A DNA stretch of 64,000 nt from Artocarpus heterophyllus (taxonomy: Eukaryota; Streptophyta; Magnoliopsida; Rosales; Moraceae): positions 9,912,218 through 9,976,217 of the forward strand of contig CM046327.1 in NCBI GenBank assembly GCA_025403435.1, given 5' to 3'. A model generated the notes under the pieces. That model ran no database searches and was not told the DNA's origin. It was given only the letters and a program-made list of their open reading frames with translations. Shown piece after piece: positions 45,622 to 55,767 of this stretch; position 1 is the stretch's first letter, and each line of letters opens with the position of its first letter. A program made the translations under genes and the position numbers.

Positions 45622-46484
45622 ATAAATACACTATTAAATTCTTATAAATCGCTCAAAACTAACAAAAATATTGAGTGAGAATCATCTAATTAATTAGACT
45701 AAAACTAACTTATCAATTGTACTTGGAGTAATCATTCCGAAAATATAGTCAAGAGAGTGGAAGAGGTTAAGGCAAGGTCTTGCTCGACGACAATAGATGT
45801 ACGTATTTTACCGAACTAGTATAAATAACATTTGTATTTTTTTCCCTTTTTTTTTGCTTTCGCACATTTATATTTGCTTGAATTATTATATGTGTGTTTA
45901 TTGCTTAAGTGTTTAATCTAGAAATTTTTTAGTAATTGTAAAAATTTTAAAATGCAATTTACCCCTTCTTGGGTAGCTATTCTTAGGCTAACATAAATTA
46001 TTTCCAAGATATAATAAATCTTTGAACATAATATCTAACAATAATATTATGTTCCAGAATAAGATATAAAACCTGTAAAACTTTGAAAATTAAATAAAAG
46101 ACAAATGTGTCATTTTTTAAACCGATACCACCAATATAATCCATGCAACTTTCACATAGAAATACGTTTCATTTGTAAAGGTATCTCTTCACACAATGTC
46201 ACAACTATTATAACAAATATATTTATTGGTAATAGGCATTCAAGTTTATATAAAAACATACAACCATATAGTACAACGGTTCAAATAACTCTATGTCACT
46301 TCTCTTTAAGACTAAAAAAGTGCCGCGACACTTTGTTAGAAGTAACGGTGCTGGTGCCTTCGAGCCATAAAATCTGGCCTCAGTGTTACTTTCGTTTTTC
46401 ACATAAAAATAATATATGTCCATTCACACATGACAATTAACTTTTTATTTCAAAGATATATTACAATCTCTCTTGTATTCATGC

Positions 46485-46536
46485 AGCTTTCTTTCTTAGG
46501 GGATTTCTTTATTTTTTTCCCCTAAGAAAGAAAGCT
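46485..46536. repeat. Perfect 18-bp inverted repeat with a 16-nt loop
   Basis: AGCTTTCTTTCTTAGGGG (46485-46502) and CCCCTAAGAAAGAAAGCT (46519-46536) pair completely. The loop is T-rich. The flanks do not extend the stem, so a MITE relic or transposon footprint is likelier than a microRNA precursor. Confidence 0.85.
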
Positions 46537-48040
46537 CATTTCCATGTATTAATTAATCAAGTTTATGGAATTAGAACGATTCAAGTTCATTTGTCTATTC
46601 CATCAATCTCTAGGACTTTTAATAGCAAAAAAAAAAAAAAAAAACTCTAGGACTTTGTTAGCTAAAGCTGCTTCTACAACATTATTTTTAAGAAAAATAA
46701 AAAATAAATAAAATTTTGTCACGCAAACTTGTGTCGTTCCTTATACTCTACGGATCAGAGATGGTTAATAAGTGTATTTATAATTAGCTTAAATTATAGC
46801 AATGGTAATAATCATTAGAAATCATCATTCATACATACTTGTGGGCGATAATTTAGAAGCTTTCGACTGAATGGACAGGAAGATTAGCATCCACATTGTC
46901 AATCTTCTATGTTCTTGTTCCTCTTAATATATTTACTAATACTAGCTTTAACTAATTTTAAAAACAAACTTTATATATATCTGCACACATTAATTGGAGA
47001 GACTCTCATTACATATTCCTATTTACCGTACGTAGTTATTTTTTTCTCTCATTTTTTTGAGTCATATAACAGTCGTTAATCGGTCCGTAATTTTCTATAT
47101 AAACCTTATATATATATATATATATATATATCGTTTTGACAAAATCGTTTGAACTACATAGTTCTTACTGTTGTAGTTTGAAACTTTCACATGCTACTCA
47201 AAATTACTTTACATGCTATAATGTAAAATAAAAATAAGCTACAATATAAAATTCTCACGTGGTAGACAAAATTGCTTTCAACAATCTTAAGCTTTGGAGA
47301 TGATTATAGTCCATGTCATATTCTTATTAAGTCATATTTACGTGTACTATTTTTTCCTTTCGCTGATGATTTGGCGTCTATCTAGCTATTCATTTCTACC
47401 GTGTGTTTCTTCCCTTTTTTTCCTTTTTTTTTTTTTTCTCTCTATTGCGTTTTCATCCGATGCCTCTTTGTCCTGAATTTGACGATAAATTTAGAATGCA
47501 TAATAATGCGTTGTTGAACATGAAACATTAAAAGAAGATAAGATAAAACCCTTTTTGACGTCTTCACTAGGATATAATTATAATTAAGATACATATGATA
47601 TCGGTTAAGCATGTCATGGAAATTAACAAAAAAAACAATATAATTATGTTTCAGCTTGGTGTCCCATCTCCACCCTCCAAGAAAACGACCTCTTTCCGGC
47701 TGGTTCCTAGGAATTAAACAAACTAATGATTAAAGGAATCTAATCATGAACTAAGTTCACATTTTCGCATAACTAAAAACCAGTTCTTAATAATCTAGGG
47801 AATAATTCGTTTGAATTAAGCACGAACGAAAACAAAAACTAATCAAAAGACTACCCCATATGATATCTTATCATGCAATGATGACTCTTTTCACCCTGTT
47901 AGCTTGTATACATTATTTTTCCAAAGCTCATTATGCAATATCAAGGGAAGCATGTGGGCACTTAAGATGCTACATTTTGACGTACCAGGAAGACAGACTT
48001 GTTGGGATGAAGCTCCAAACAAGCAAACAATAATAGTATA

Positions 48041-48077
<37 letters not shown>

Positions 48078-49987
48078 GTGTGTGTGTATGCTTTTACTAA
48101 ATAGTCTTAACTGTGGCTGGGATGCTTACATCAATCTTATCGAGTAGACAAGTTTGTTTAAACTTGTTGTCCAAAGCACTTTTTGTTACATAAGAAGCCA
48201 AACAAATGGGGAGGATAATGGTTGCATCAATGGTCTAATCCAAATGTTGGTAACCCTAATGACAAAAAGTGAAGCTTACCATGCCCCCCACGCGTGCCTT
48301 TTTTAATCTTCATGCATGTGTTTATGCACCTAGCTATATAGCAAAGGAAAGTTCAGATTTTTTCCATTGGATGAATGTCCTAATTGAGTGTAAGATAGTG
48401 AAATAAATTGGAGAAACTGTATGTAGTGTGATATAAAAGTATATCTTCGTGAACGGGCATAAAAATGAAAGTGCCTTTTAAATAAGCAGCTTCTTCTTTG
48501 GGTTAAAAATTCTGTATTATTAATTGTGATATATACATATATGCTTTAATTAATCCCCTTTAGGGGTTTTTTTTTTTTTTTGGATGGTGTGGCGGGCTCA
48601 TTAAGAAAACGACAAAAGAACGTGAACACTTTAGCAAGAATATGCTATGTCCACTACTTGCATGACTTCAAGGAGTGGTCCTTTTGCTTGCACTTCTAAA
48701 GGGCATAGCATGCGCTAAAGGTGGACCAAAATAAAATTCGCATATAATGAGTATAGTTAGGTTAGAACTAGCACCTTTTTCAACAAGAGCATGGTTTGGC
48801 TTTATTCGGGAGAGGCTCATTGATTTATGAGAAATCCTGTTATAATCATTACTGACAAATTAAACTGTATGTTTCAGTCTTGCATATAATGTACTTTTTA
48901 GATCGGATCTTATCGTTTTCTTAATAGCAATATTATAACCCTATAAGATTAAATATGATTGTTCTTGATTTATTTACTGTTTAGTTCATGTGTTGGAATT
49001 GTGAATGTTTTTTGTTTAAACTAAACTGTGTGATTTATACTGTAATTTGAATTGGCGTAAAGAGTTGAAAACATCAATAATTGTGAGAAAATAAAAAAAG
49101 ATATGATTTTACTGTAACAAACTACAAATATTTAATAAAGTAAGTTTTAAAATTTTAGGTTTTGACTAGTTCAAAACCACCTCTCAAAATACAAATCCAA
49201 TCACCAGTTTAAATTGGGCGCATGGATTCAAACTGAACCCATAAAAGCTAACACCAACTTCGATTTTAATATCAACTACCAAGTCCTCATTAAATTTTGG
49301 TGTCTCCTTGCTTAAATTTGACGATTGCGTCTAGAACTAACCGTAAATTTTTATAGCCTTAGCTCTCAGAATTCGTCTGGTCTAGCTATAGGGGGTTGAT
49401 TTTTTCTTTTCCTCAATATTGCATCAACCCAATTACGACATGGAGTATCTAGTTGGTGCAAGTTCAAATTTGTCGTCCTAGTTAGTTTCCTATCTCACTG
49501 ATTGCTTCTTCCATTAAATTTTGACACCTTATTTGATTGTTCAAGTATTTTCAGTATTTAATATTTATTATCTGATTAAGTTGAAATAAGTAATATTATC
49601 ATGAAAGGGACATCTAATAAAATATATAAAAAAAAAGATAACAGATTTGAACTCAGTTGATGAGTCTAGGTTGGTTCAAGTAAGGACATTATTCTTATTA
49701 TAAAGATCGTACTCATAAAAACTAGAATAATAATAAAAAAAAGAATATATTCCTAGAGTTTCATTTGTCCTTGGATTTCGCTAAAACAAAGCTTGAGAAT
49801 ATTATTTGCCGTTGCCAAAAGTAGTGATAAGTTTTGGTAAATTTATTAGTCCCCATGTACCCAAATCCATAATCAGATTACATAGGTTACATGCAAGCAT
49901 CATGGGTGACTTCCGATCAAATTTTCACCAACTCTGTCATTTATGCATATAGTTTTTGAAGTTTGACTATAAAGTTATAAGAAGACC

Positions 49988-49990
<3 letters not shown>

Positions 49991-50046
<56 letters not shown>
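49991..50046. repeat. (AT)n microsatellite, about 28 units
   Basis: An uninterrupted AT dinucleotide run of about 56 bp, the longest in the window. Confidence 0.9.
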
Positions 50047-50050
<4 letters not shown>

Positions 50051-50335
50051 ATTCATCGAACGTGATCAGTCCTAACTATATGGTGACACCCCAAAACTCA
50101 AAGAAACCGGTGGAGCAATCTTACCCCATATGTTGTTATTCTCCATATCCCCACTTACTAAAAAAAGGTTTAAATAATAAATTAATCAACTTGGTTTTCA
50201 AGTACTACTTACACGAACAAGATAGCTCCCTCTCTATCTTCTACTGATCAAAATTGACAAGATTATTCGATTCAAGAATCATATTTTTTTAATTAATTTT
50301 TTTTGAGAGCTCTTATGAAGATATGTATTTTGATC

Positions 50336-50697
50336 TTACTGGTAGATCATATTGTTTTAAATGTTAGAATAATTTTTAATGGCTTGATTTACGACTGTTC
50401 ATATTAAAAATTTACAACGCACATGGTGCATAACTATTTCTAATCATATATCAAGTTGTTGAAAGTTAATTAAACGGTTAAAGTAACAAGAAATACCGAT
50501 AGAGCAAATGTGACCTATTGGTAGGTTACGTTGTTTTAACTGTTAAATTTTTTTTTAACCGCTTGATTTATGACTATTCATAATAAAAATTTACAACGTG
50601 TGATCTAAACCTATTTCTAGTTATATCTTAAACTGTTGAAAGTTAATCCAGTGGTTAAAATAACATAACTTATCGATAGAGCCAATGTGCCTATCCT
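50336..50697. repeat. Diverged tandem duplication of about 180 bp
   Basis: The two units (about 50336-50517 and 50518-50697) share blocks such as GTTGTTTTAA, TTGATTTA.GACT.TTCATA, AAAATTTACAACG, CTATTTCTA.T.ATAT and GTTGAAAGTTAAT, then CGATAGAGC. No coding frame is conserved. Confidence 0.65.
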
Positions 50698-51267
50698 AGC
50701 TACCATAAGTTTTGTCCTTTTTTTAGGAATTCTTATAGTGAAAAAGACAATTATACAACACTAGTAGAGTATCAGTGTTTTAACCGTCGGATTAACTTTT
50801 TTATAGTTTTATCTACGATTGAAAGTAGTTCTATATCTTGTGCTATAAATTTTAACATGGTTAATCATAAATTAAACTATTAAAACACCTTGCTTTTATA
50901 AGTAGTGCAAAATTATCTTTTTCACCATAAAGAGTTTTTTTTTTCCTTCTTTTTTTAAATATGTATACAATCCAATTGCCAATTGGAACAGATCATATTG
51001 GAGTACTGGTATAACTGTTTAGTAGTGCCAGCTAAAAAGGACAGTGCACATAATTTTGGTCGACCTGTTGCTCAACACGAGAGTCAGCATTCCAGGCAAG
51101 ATTGATGAGACGGATCGTTGAGTTGGCTCTTTTGAAGATTGTTATCTTATGCGTGCAACCAAACACCATGGGTTCATCGACTCATGTAGCTAATTAAACA
51201 TGTCGTGGCCATTTTGCTGATTTTTCACGTGGACTTCACAAGGGGCTAAAGAGGCCTAGCTATTGTT

Positions 51268-51300
<33 letters not shown>

Positions 51301-51412
51301 GTGCTTATATGCACACAAATATATGCACATATATATCGTTTTCCTATATATTCCAAACAAAGCTTGATGCCTCCCAGCAAATTGAGCCCTACACTTGTAT
51401 GCATGAACACAC

Positions 51413-52204
51413 TGTTGCAGATGTGGAGCCAAATCAAGTTGACAACCCAGCAAAAGGAAGGAAAATGGAGAAAATCGCGTCCTCGAAGGCAGAGAGCAAG
51501 CGCCGCGGCTCTGGCAGAAGAGCGCCGCGGCGCTGGGATGAGGACGCCTAGGCGCCATAAGGAGAGCGCCTAGGCGCCAGGTGAATTGCGCCTAGGCGCA
51601 ATGTGGCAAGCGCCTAGGCGCCAAGATGTTTATGCCGAGGCGTCGAGTTGATGGCGCCTAGGCGCCAGGTGAAGAGCGCCTAGGCGCCGCAGGGGAGCGC
51701 CGCAGCTCTCGTTTCGAGCGCCTCGGCGCTGACGCGCTGTGCTGCGCGATGTTTTTGAATCAGAGTCGAATTCAAAGGTCCCAAAAACGGGAAACCACTA
51801 GGGTTTCCCATTAGTTGCTATTTTCTCCTCCTTTGGTTATAAATAGACACAAGGTGGCTAGGGTTGGGTGTGTGAAAGGTGTGTGAAAAGTGTGAGTGGC
51901 ATAATTTTGTGAGAGGCAAAATTCTTGAGAGCTCTATCCTTGAGAGAGAAAAAATTCCCATTGGGTGTTAGATAGAAGAGAGTTTTGGTAAGCACAATTT
52001 GTGAGTGTGTGAGAAACTGCTCTTGTAATCTGTAATCTCCTTCATCATAGTGGAATCTGCAAGCGGCAGAAACAGGACGTAGTCTCAATTTGGACGAACC
52101 TGTATAAAAATTTGGTGTCTCTTTTCTTCTTTTCTCCTATTTATTTTTCTGCAATTGTTCGTTCTTGCGATCCTTGGAATTAGGAGTCGCCTAATTCCCC
52201 AACA
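51413..52204 (+). repeat. 5' LTR of the copia element (792 bp)
   Basis: TG...CA ends and TATA box TATAAATA at 51838-51845. The U3 part contains the 22-bp palindrome array at 51499-51730. It is 39 bp shorter than the 3' LTR. Confidence 0.93.
51499..51730 (+). repeat. Array of eleven 22-bp units centred on GCGCCTAGGCGC / GCGCCGCGGCGC palindromes
   Basis: Unit starts read at 51499, 51521, 51543, 51565, 51587, 51609, 51631, 51653, 51675, 51696 and 51717, a period of 21-22 bp. The central units carry the perfect palindrome GCGCCTAGGCGC and the outer ones GCGCCGCGG. It is strongly GC- and CpG-rich within AT-rich DNA and lies about 110-340 bp upstream of the TATA box. A matching array is in the 3' LTR (about 55018-55279). 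Confidence 0.9.
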
Positions 52205-52206
52205 AA

Positions 52207-52220
52207 TGGTATCAGAGCGG
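52207..52220 (+). other. Primer binding site (tRNA-iMet) of the copia element
   Basis: TGGTATCAGAGCGG, two bases after the 5' LTR end. Confidence 0.9.
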
Positions 52221-52238
52221 AGGTTTTGATCAAGAACG

Positions 52239-53112
52239 ATGACTGGAGAAGAAGGTATGGCAGCCGGCATCACCAAATTTGATGGTTCAGATTTTTCCTA
52301 TTGGAGGATGCAAGTAGAGGGCTACCTATACAGCAGGAAACTGCACTTGCCCTTGGGTAGTAAGCCCGAAGGCATGAAGGATGAGGAGTGGAGTCTCCTT
52401 GATAGACAGGTACTCGGTGTGATCCGTTTGACTTTGTCAAAGAACGTTGCCCACAACGTTGCGAAGGAGACCACTACAGCAGGGATGATGAAGGCTCTGT
52501 CAGAGATGTATGAGAAGCCCTCAGCCAATAACAAGGTACATCTCATGAAGAAGCTCTTTAATTTAAAGATGTCTGAAGGTGCCTCGGTGGTAGAGCACCT
52601 GAACAGTTTCAACACCGTTCTAAACCAATTGGTCTCGGTAGAGATTAAATTCGAAGATGAGATCAATGCTCTAATCCTTTTGGCCTCGTTACCGAATAGT
52701 TGGGAACCCATGAGGGTGGCCATTACAAATTCGCTTGGGAATGCCAAATTAAAGTTTGTTGATGTCAGAAATTCTATTCTGGCGGAAGAAGTTCGCAGGA
52801 AGGACTCAGGAGAAGCCTCTTCGTCGAACTCGGCCCTTAATGTTGATAATAGGGGCAGGAAACTTGATAGGCAATCCAACAGGGATAATGGCAGGAGAGG
52901 CAAGTCGAGGAATGGGAGAAGCAAGTCAAGGAACGGTAGGACTATGGAGTGTTGGAACTGTGGGGAAGACGGGCCACTTGAAAAAGAACTGCAGGGCTCC
53001 AAGGAAGAATGAAGACAAGACTAATGAAGCAGCCAACGCCGCCACTGAAGAGCAACAGGATGCTTTAATCTTGTCTGTCGACAGTTCTTTTGATTCGTGG
53101 GTGATGGATTAG
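52239..53112 (+). pseudogene. copia gag with a frameshift in the zinc knuckle, running into a broken protease start
   Basis: The frame from 52239 (257 codons) has the copia gag features: FDGSDFSYWRMQVEGYL near the N-terminus, then the UBN2-type capsid region. A basic Arg/Gly/Ser stretch leads to CWNCGE, where a frame change near 52965 disrupts the CX2CX4HX4C knuckle. The rest of the knuckle is in the overlapping frame that continues to 53112. That frame ends DSWVMD followed by a stop, where copia proteases have their D-S-G active site. So both the gag end and the protease start are broken. Confidence 0.88.
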
Positions 53113-54470
53113 GAGCATCATTCCACACCACAGCACACCGTCATGTCCTGGAGAACTACGTTGCTGGAAATCATGGTAAGGTTTATCTCGCTGATGGAGA
53201 ACCTTTGGATATAGTTGGCATTGGAGATGTCAGTTTAAAATGCCTAATGGGTCGGTATGGAAGATTCATAAGGTGAGACATGTTCCAAAATTAATGCGCA
53301 ACTTGATTTCGGTGGGGCAACTGGATGATGATGGACATAAAGTAACCTTTAATTGTGGAGGTTGGAAAGTCACGAAAGGAGCGATGGTTATTGCTCGGGG
53401 ACGCAAGGCTGTAACTCTCTACATGAACTCAAGTTGCAAAGATACCCTAGCAGTTGCTGATTCTGCTGCCAATACTGAGCTATGGCATTATAGGCTTGGT
53501 CACATGAGTGAAAAGGGTATGAAGGTGCTTCACTGCAAAGGAAAACTACCGGGTTTGAAAACTGTTGATCACTGTTTGTGTGAAGCCTGCATCTTTGGTA
53601 AACAGAAGAGAGTCAGTTTCTCAAAGATGGGTAGAGAGCCTAAGTCCAGGAAATTGGAGCTTGTTCACACTGATGTGTGGGGGCCCTGCGCCGGTGACTT
53701 CCCTTGGTGGCGCAAACTACTATGTGATGTTCATTGATGACTCAAGCAGGAAGGTATGGGTTTACTTTCTGAAAAAACAAATCTGATGTGTTCGATGCTT
53801 TCAAGAGATGGAAAGCCATGGTGGAGAACGAGACAGATTTGAAGGTGAAGTGCTTGCAGTCTGACAATGAGGGAGAGTACCTAGGTGAAGATTTCAGGCG
53901 GTACTGTGCTGAGAATGGGATAAAGATGAGGAAGACCATTCCAGGGAAACCACAACAGAATGGGATAGCTGAGAGGATGAACAGGACTTTAACGAGCGTG
54001 CTAGGAGCATGAGGTTACATGCAGGGCTGCCAAAGATGTTTTGGGCTGAGGCGATTAACACAGCCGCTCATCTGATCAACAGAAGTCCATCCACACCGCT
54101 GAAGTTCAAGCTACCGGAAGAAGTCTGGAGCCATAAACAGGTTGATCTCTCTTACTTGAGAGTGTTTGGTTGTGTTTCCTATGCACACATTGATTCTGCT
54201 GCTAGAAGTAAACTGGATGCCAAGTCAAAGAAGTGTTTTCTGGTTGGCTATGGCGGACTTGAGTTTGGTTATCGTCTCTGGGATGACCAAAGCCGGAAGA
54301 TTATCAGGAGCAAGGATGTGATCTTCAACAAAGGTGTTCTGTACAAGGACAGAGACAGCACGGACTCCAGGGGTTCAGGTTCTGAAGATAAGAAGCCTGA
54401 GGTGATTCCATTGAAGGATCTGCCTGAAGTGGAGTTGCAAAATCCAGAGGTTGAAGACCAGGAAACATAG
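53113..54470 (+). pseudogene. copia pol remnant: pre-integrase zinc domain and integrase core, in several frames
   Basis: The pieces at 53240-53737, 53565-53786, 53788-54012 and 54009-54470 together cover the GAG-pre-integrase zinc region (HYRLGHMSEKGMK, CEACIFGKQKR), the first integrase Asp (HTDVWGP), the second (SDNEGEY) and the Glu-bearing QQNGIAERMNRT. The C-terminal part reads LRVFGCVSYAH. Frame changes near 53700, 53780 and 54005 and a stop at 54468 make it non-functional. Confidence 0.88.
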
Positions 54471-54568
54471 CTCCAGAAGAAAACCAGAGGACTCCTGCCA
54501 CACCAGTCAGGAGGTCTAGCAAGACAATCAGACCACCGCAGAGATACTCCCCAACTCTGCATTACATC

Positions 54569-54871
54569 TTGTTGACCGACAGAGGTGAGCCAGAGAGCTT
54601 TGATGAAGCCGTGGAGGCTGGAGATTCGGTCAAGTGGGAGTTAGCCATGAGGGACGAGTTGGATCGGACATGGCAACTGGCAAAGTTACCACAGGGTAAA
54701 AAGTCCTTGCACAACAAGATGGTATACCGGGCAAAAGATAAAAGTGCTGGCAGCAAGCGGTATAAGGCAAGGTGGGTGGTAAAAGGATCAAGAGATATGC
54801 TCACCAAGATGGATCCGATTGAGAAACTGAAGTTGTGCGCAACTTCAGTTGGACTTCTCCATGAGGCATGA
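54569..54871 (+). pseudogene. Fused edges of copia reverse transcriptase and RNase H
   Basis: The frame begins in the conserved start of the reverse transcriptase domain (MRDELDRTWQLAKLPQGKK, then KRYKARWVVKG). It jumps directly to the very end of the RNase H region (DMLTKMDPIEKLKLCATS, then VGLLHEA-stop). The YVDD catalytic site and all between are missing, so most of RT and RNase H (more than 1 kb) has been deleted. Confidence 0.85.
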
Positions 54872-54919
54872 GAAGTCATTGCCGCTGCAGTGGGGAGACA
54901 TGGTGAATTGATTAGTCTC

Positions 54920-54931
54920 CAAGTGGGAGAT
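54920..54931 (+). other. Polypurine tract of the copia element
   Basis: AAGTGGGAGAT directly before the 3' LTR, the standard copia plus-strand primer. Confidence 0.85.
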
Positions 54932-55762
54932 TGTTGCAGATGTGGAGCCAAATCAAGTTGACAACCCAGCAAAAGGAAGGAAAATGAAGAAAATCGCGTC
55001 CTCGAAGGCAGAGAGCAAGCGCCGCGGCTCTGGCAGAAGAGCGCCGCGGCGCTGGGATGAGGGCGCCTAGGCGCCATAAGGAGAGCGCCTAGGCGCCAGG
55101 TGAATTGCGCCTAGGCGCAATGTGGCAAGCGCCTAGGCGCCAAGATGTTTATGCCGAGGCGTCGAGTTGATGGCGCCTAGGCGCCAGGTGAAGAGCGCCT
55201 AGGCGCCGCAGGGGAGCGCCGCAGCGCTCGTTCGAGCGCCGCAGGGGAGCGCCGCAGCGCTCGTTTCGAGCGCCGCGGCGCTGACGCGCTGTGCTGCGCG
55301 ATGTTTTTGAATCAGAGTCGAATTCAAAAGGTCCCAAAAACGGGAAACCACTAGGGTTTCCCATTAGTTGCTATTTTCTCCTCCTTTGGTTATAAATAGA
55401 CACAAGGTGCGCTAGGGTTGGGTGTGTGAAAGGTGTGTGAAAAGTGTGAGTGGCATAATTTTGTGAGAGGCAAAATTCTTAAGAGCTCTATCCTTGAGAG
55501 AGAAAAAAATTCTCATTGGGTGTTAGATAGAAGAGAGTTTTGGTAAGCACAATTTGTGAGTGTGTGAGAAACTGCTCTTGTAATCTGTAATCTCCTTCAT
55601 CAATAGTGGAATCTGCAAGCGGCAGAAACAAGACGTAGTCTCAATTTGGACGAACCTGTATAAAAATTTGGTGTCTCTTTTCTTCTTTTCTCCTATTTAT
55701 TTTTCTGCAATTGTTCAGTTCTTTGCGATCCTTGGAATTAGGAGTCGCCTAATTCCCCAACA
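54932..55762 (+). repeat. 3' LTR of the copia element (831 bp)
   Basis: TATA box at 55391-55398. It differs from the 5' LTR by point changes and by about 39 bp of extra repeat (a duplicated GAGCGCCGCAGGGGAGCGCC segment near 55215-55260), so the insertion is older than the nested element. Confidence 0.92.
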
Positions 55763-55767
55763 CACAC

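Larger units (their letters stand above)
35625..45715 (-). mobile_element. Middle layer of the nest: solo LTR-like insertion of about 1.1 kb, minus orientation, itself split by the innermost element
   Basis: The two parts are 35625-35692 and 44669-45715. They are flanked by ATTGT (35620-35624 and 45716-45720), a 5-bp target duplication that fits the interrupted copia LTR. Read on the minus strand it starts TGATAAGTTAG, has a TATA box (CTATAAATAG, plus 45451-45460), and ends with ACTTGTCTACGATTC-TGTGCACTTGCAG. That end type I associate with Athila/Tat Ty3/gypsy LTRs. The exact right-hand terminus (CCACAATA or CCACAATAACA) is uncertain by 3 bases. Lineage is an inference. Confidence 0.55.
34537..45993 (+). 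mobile_element. Outer layer of a nest: solo LTR of a SIRE/Maximus-like Ty1/copia element (about 1.36 kb) split by later insertions
   Basis: It starts TGTTGGCCCC at 34537 and ends CTTAGGCTAACA at 45993. The sequence around the end (CAATTTACCCC-TTCTTGGGTAGC) is the kind seen at the ends of SIRE-type LTRs. Removing 35625-45720 restores a continuous LTR reading ...GTCATTGGATTGT/ACTTGGAGTAATC... A TATA box (TATAAATA, 35282) lies in it. Flanking 5-mers AAAAT and TAAAT match at 4 of 5 positions, consistent with an old target duplication. No copia internal region is present, so it is a solo LTR. Confidence 0.72.
45994..51412. other. AT-rich intergenic DNA between the nest and the copia element
   Basis: No gene is supported. 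It contains a hairpin (46485-46536), MITE-core fragments near 47150-47270, AT microsatellites near 47108-47131, 48043-48077 and 49991-50046, a diverged tandem duplication (about 50336-50697) and a GT/AT microsatellite near 51267-51300. The ORFs of 60-110 codons have no recognisable domains. Confidence 0.5.
51413..55762 (+). mobile_element. Decayed Ty1/copia (Tork/Tnt1-like) LTR retrotransposon, 4350 bp, internally deleted
   Basis: LTRs 51413-52204 and 54932-55762 start TGTTGCAG and end CCCCAACA. The element is flanked by the target duplication CACAC (51408-51412 and 55763-55767). The primer site TGGTATCAGAGCGG follows the 5' LTR, and a purine tract (AAGTGGGAGAT) precedes the 3' LTR. The interior keeps gag, a disrupted protease, a frameshifted integrase and only the two edges of the reverse transcriptase/RNase H part. 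It cannot encode its own transposition. Confidence 0.94.

Noticed and set aside
46485..46536. Hairpin considered as a microRNA precursor
   Set aside because: The stem is only 18 bp with no extension into the flanks, shorter than plant precursors need.
51246..51573. ORFs across the GT/AT microsatellite and copia LTR start
   Set aside because: They are low-complexity translations of repeats, crossing the LTR boundary.
51499..51730. The 22-bp repeat array considered as a CRISPR-like array
   Set aside because: The repeats are palindromes in an LTR of a plant nuclear retrotransposon, with spacers of about 10 bp and no cas genes. CRISPR arrays do not occur in such genomes.
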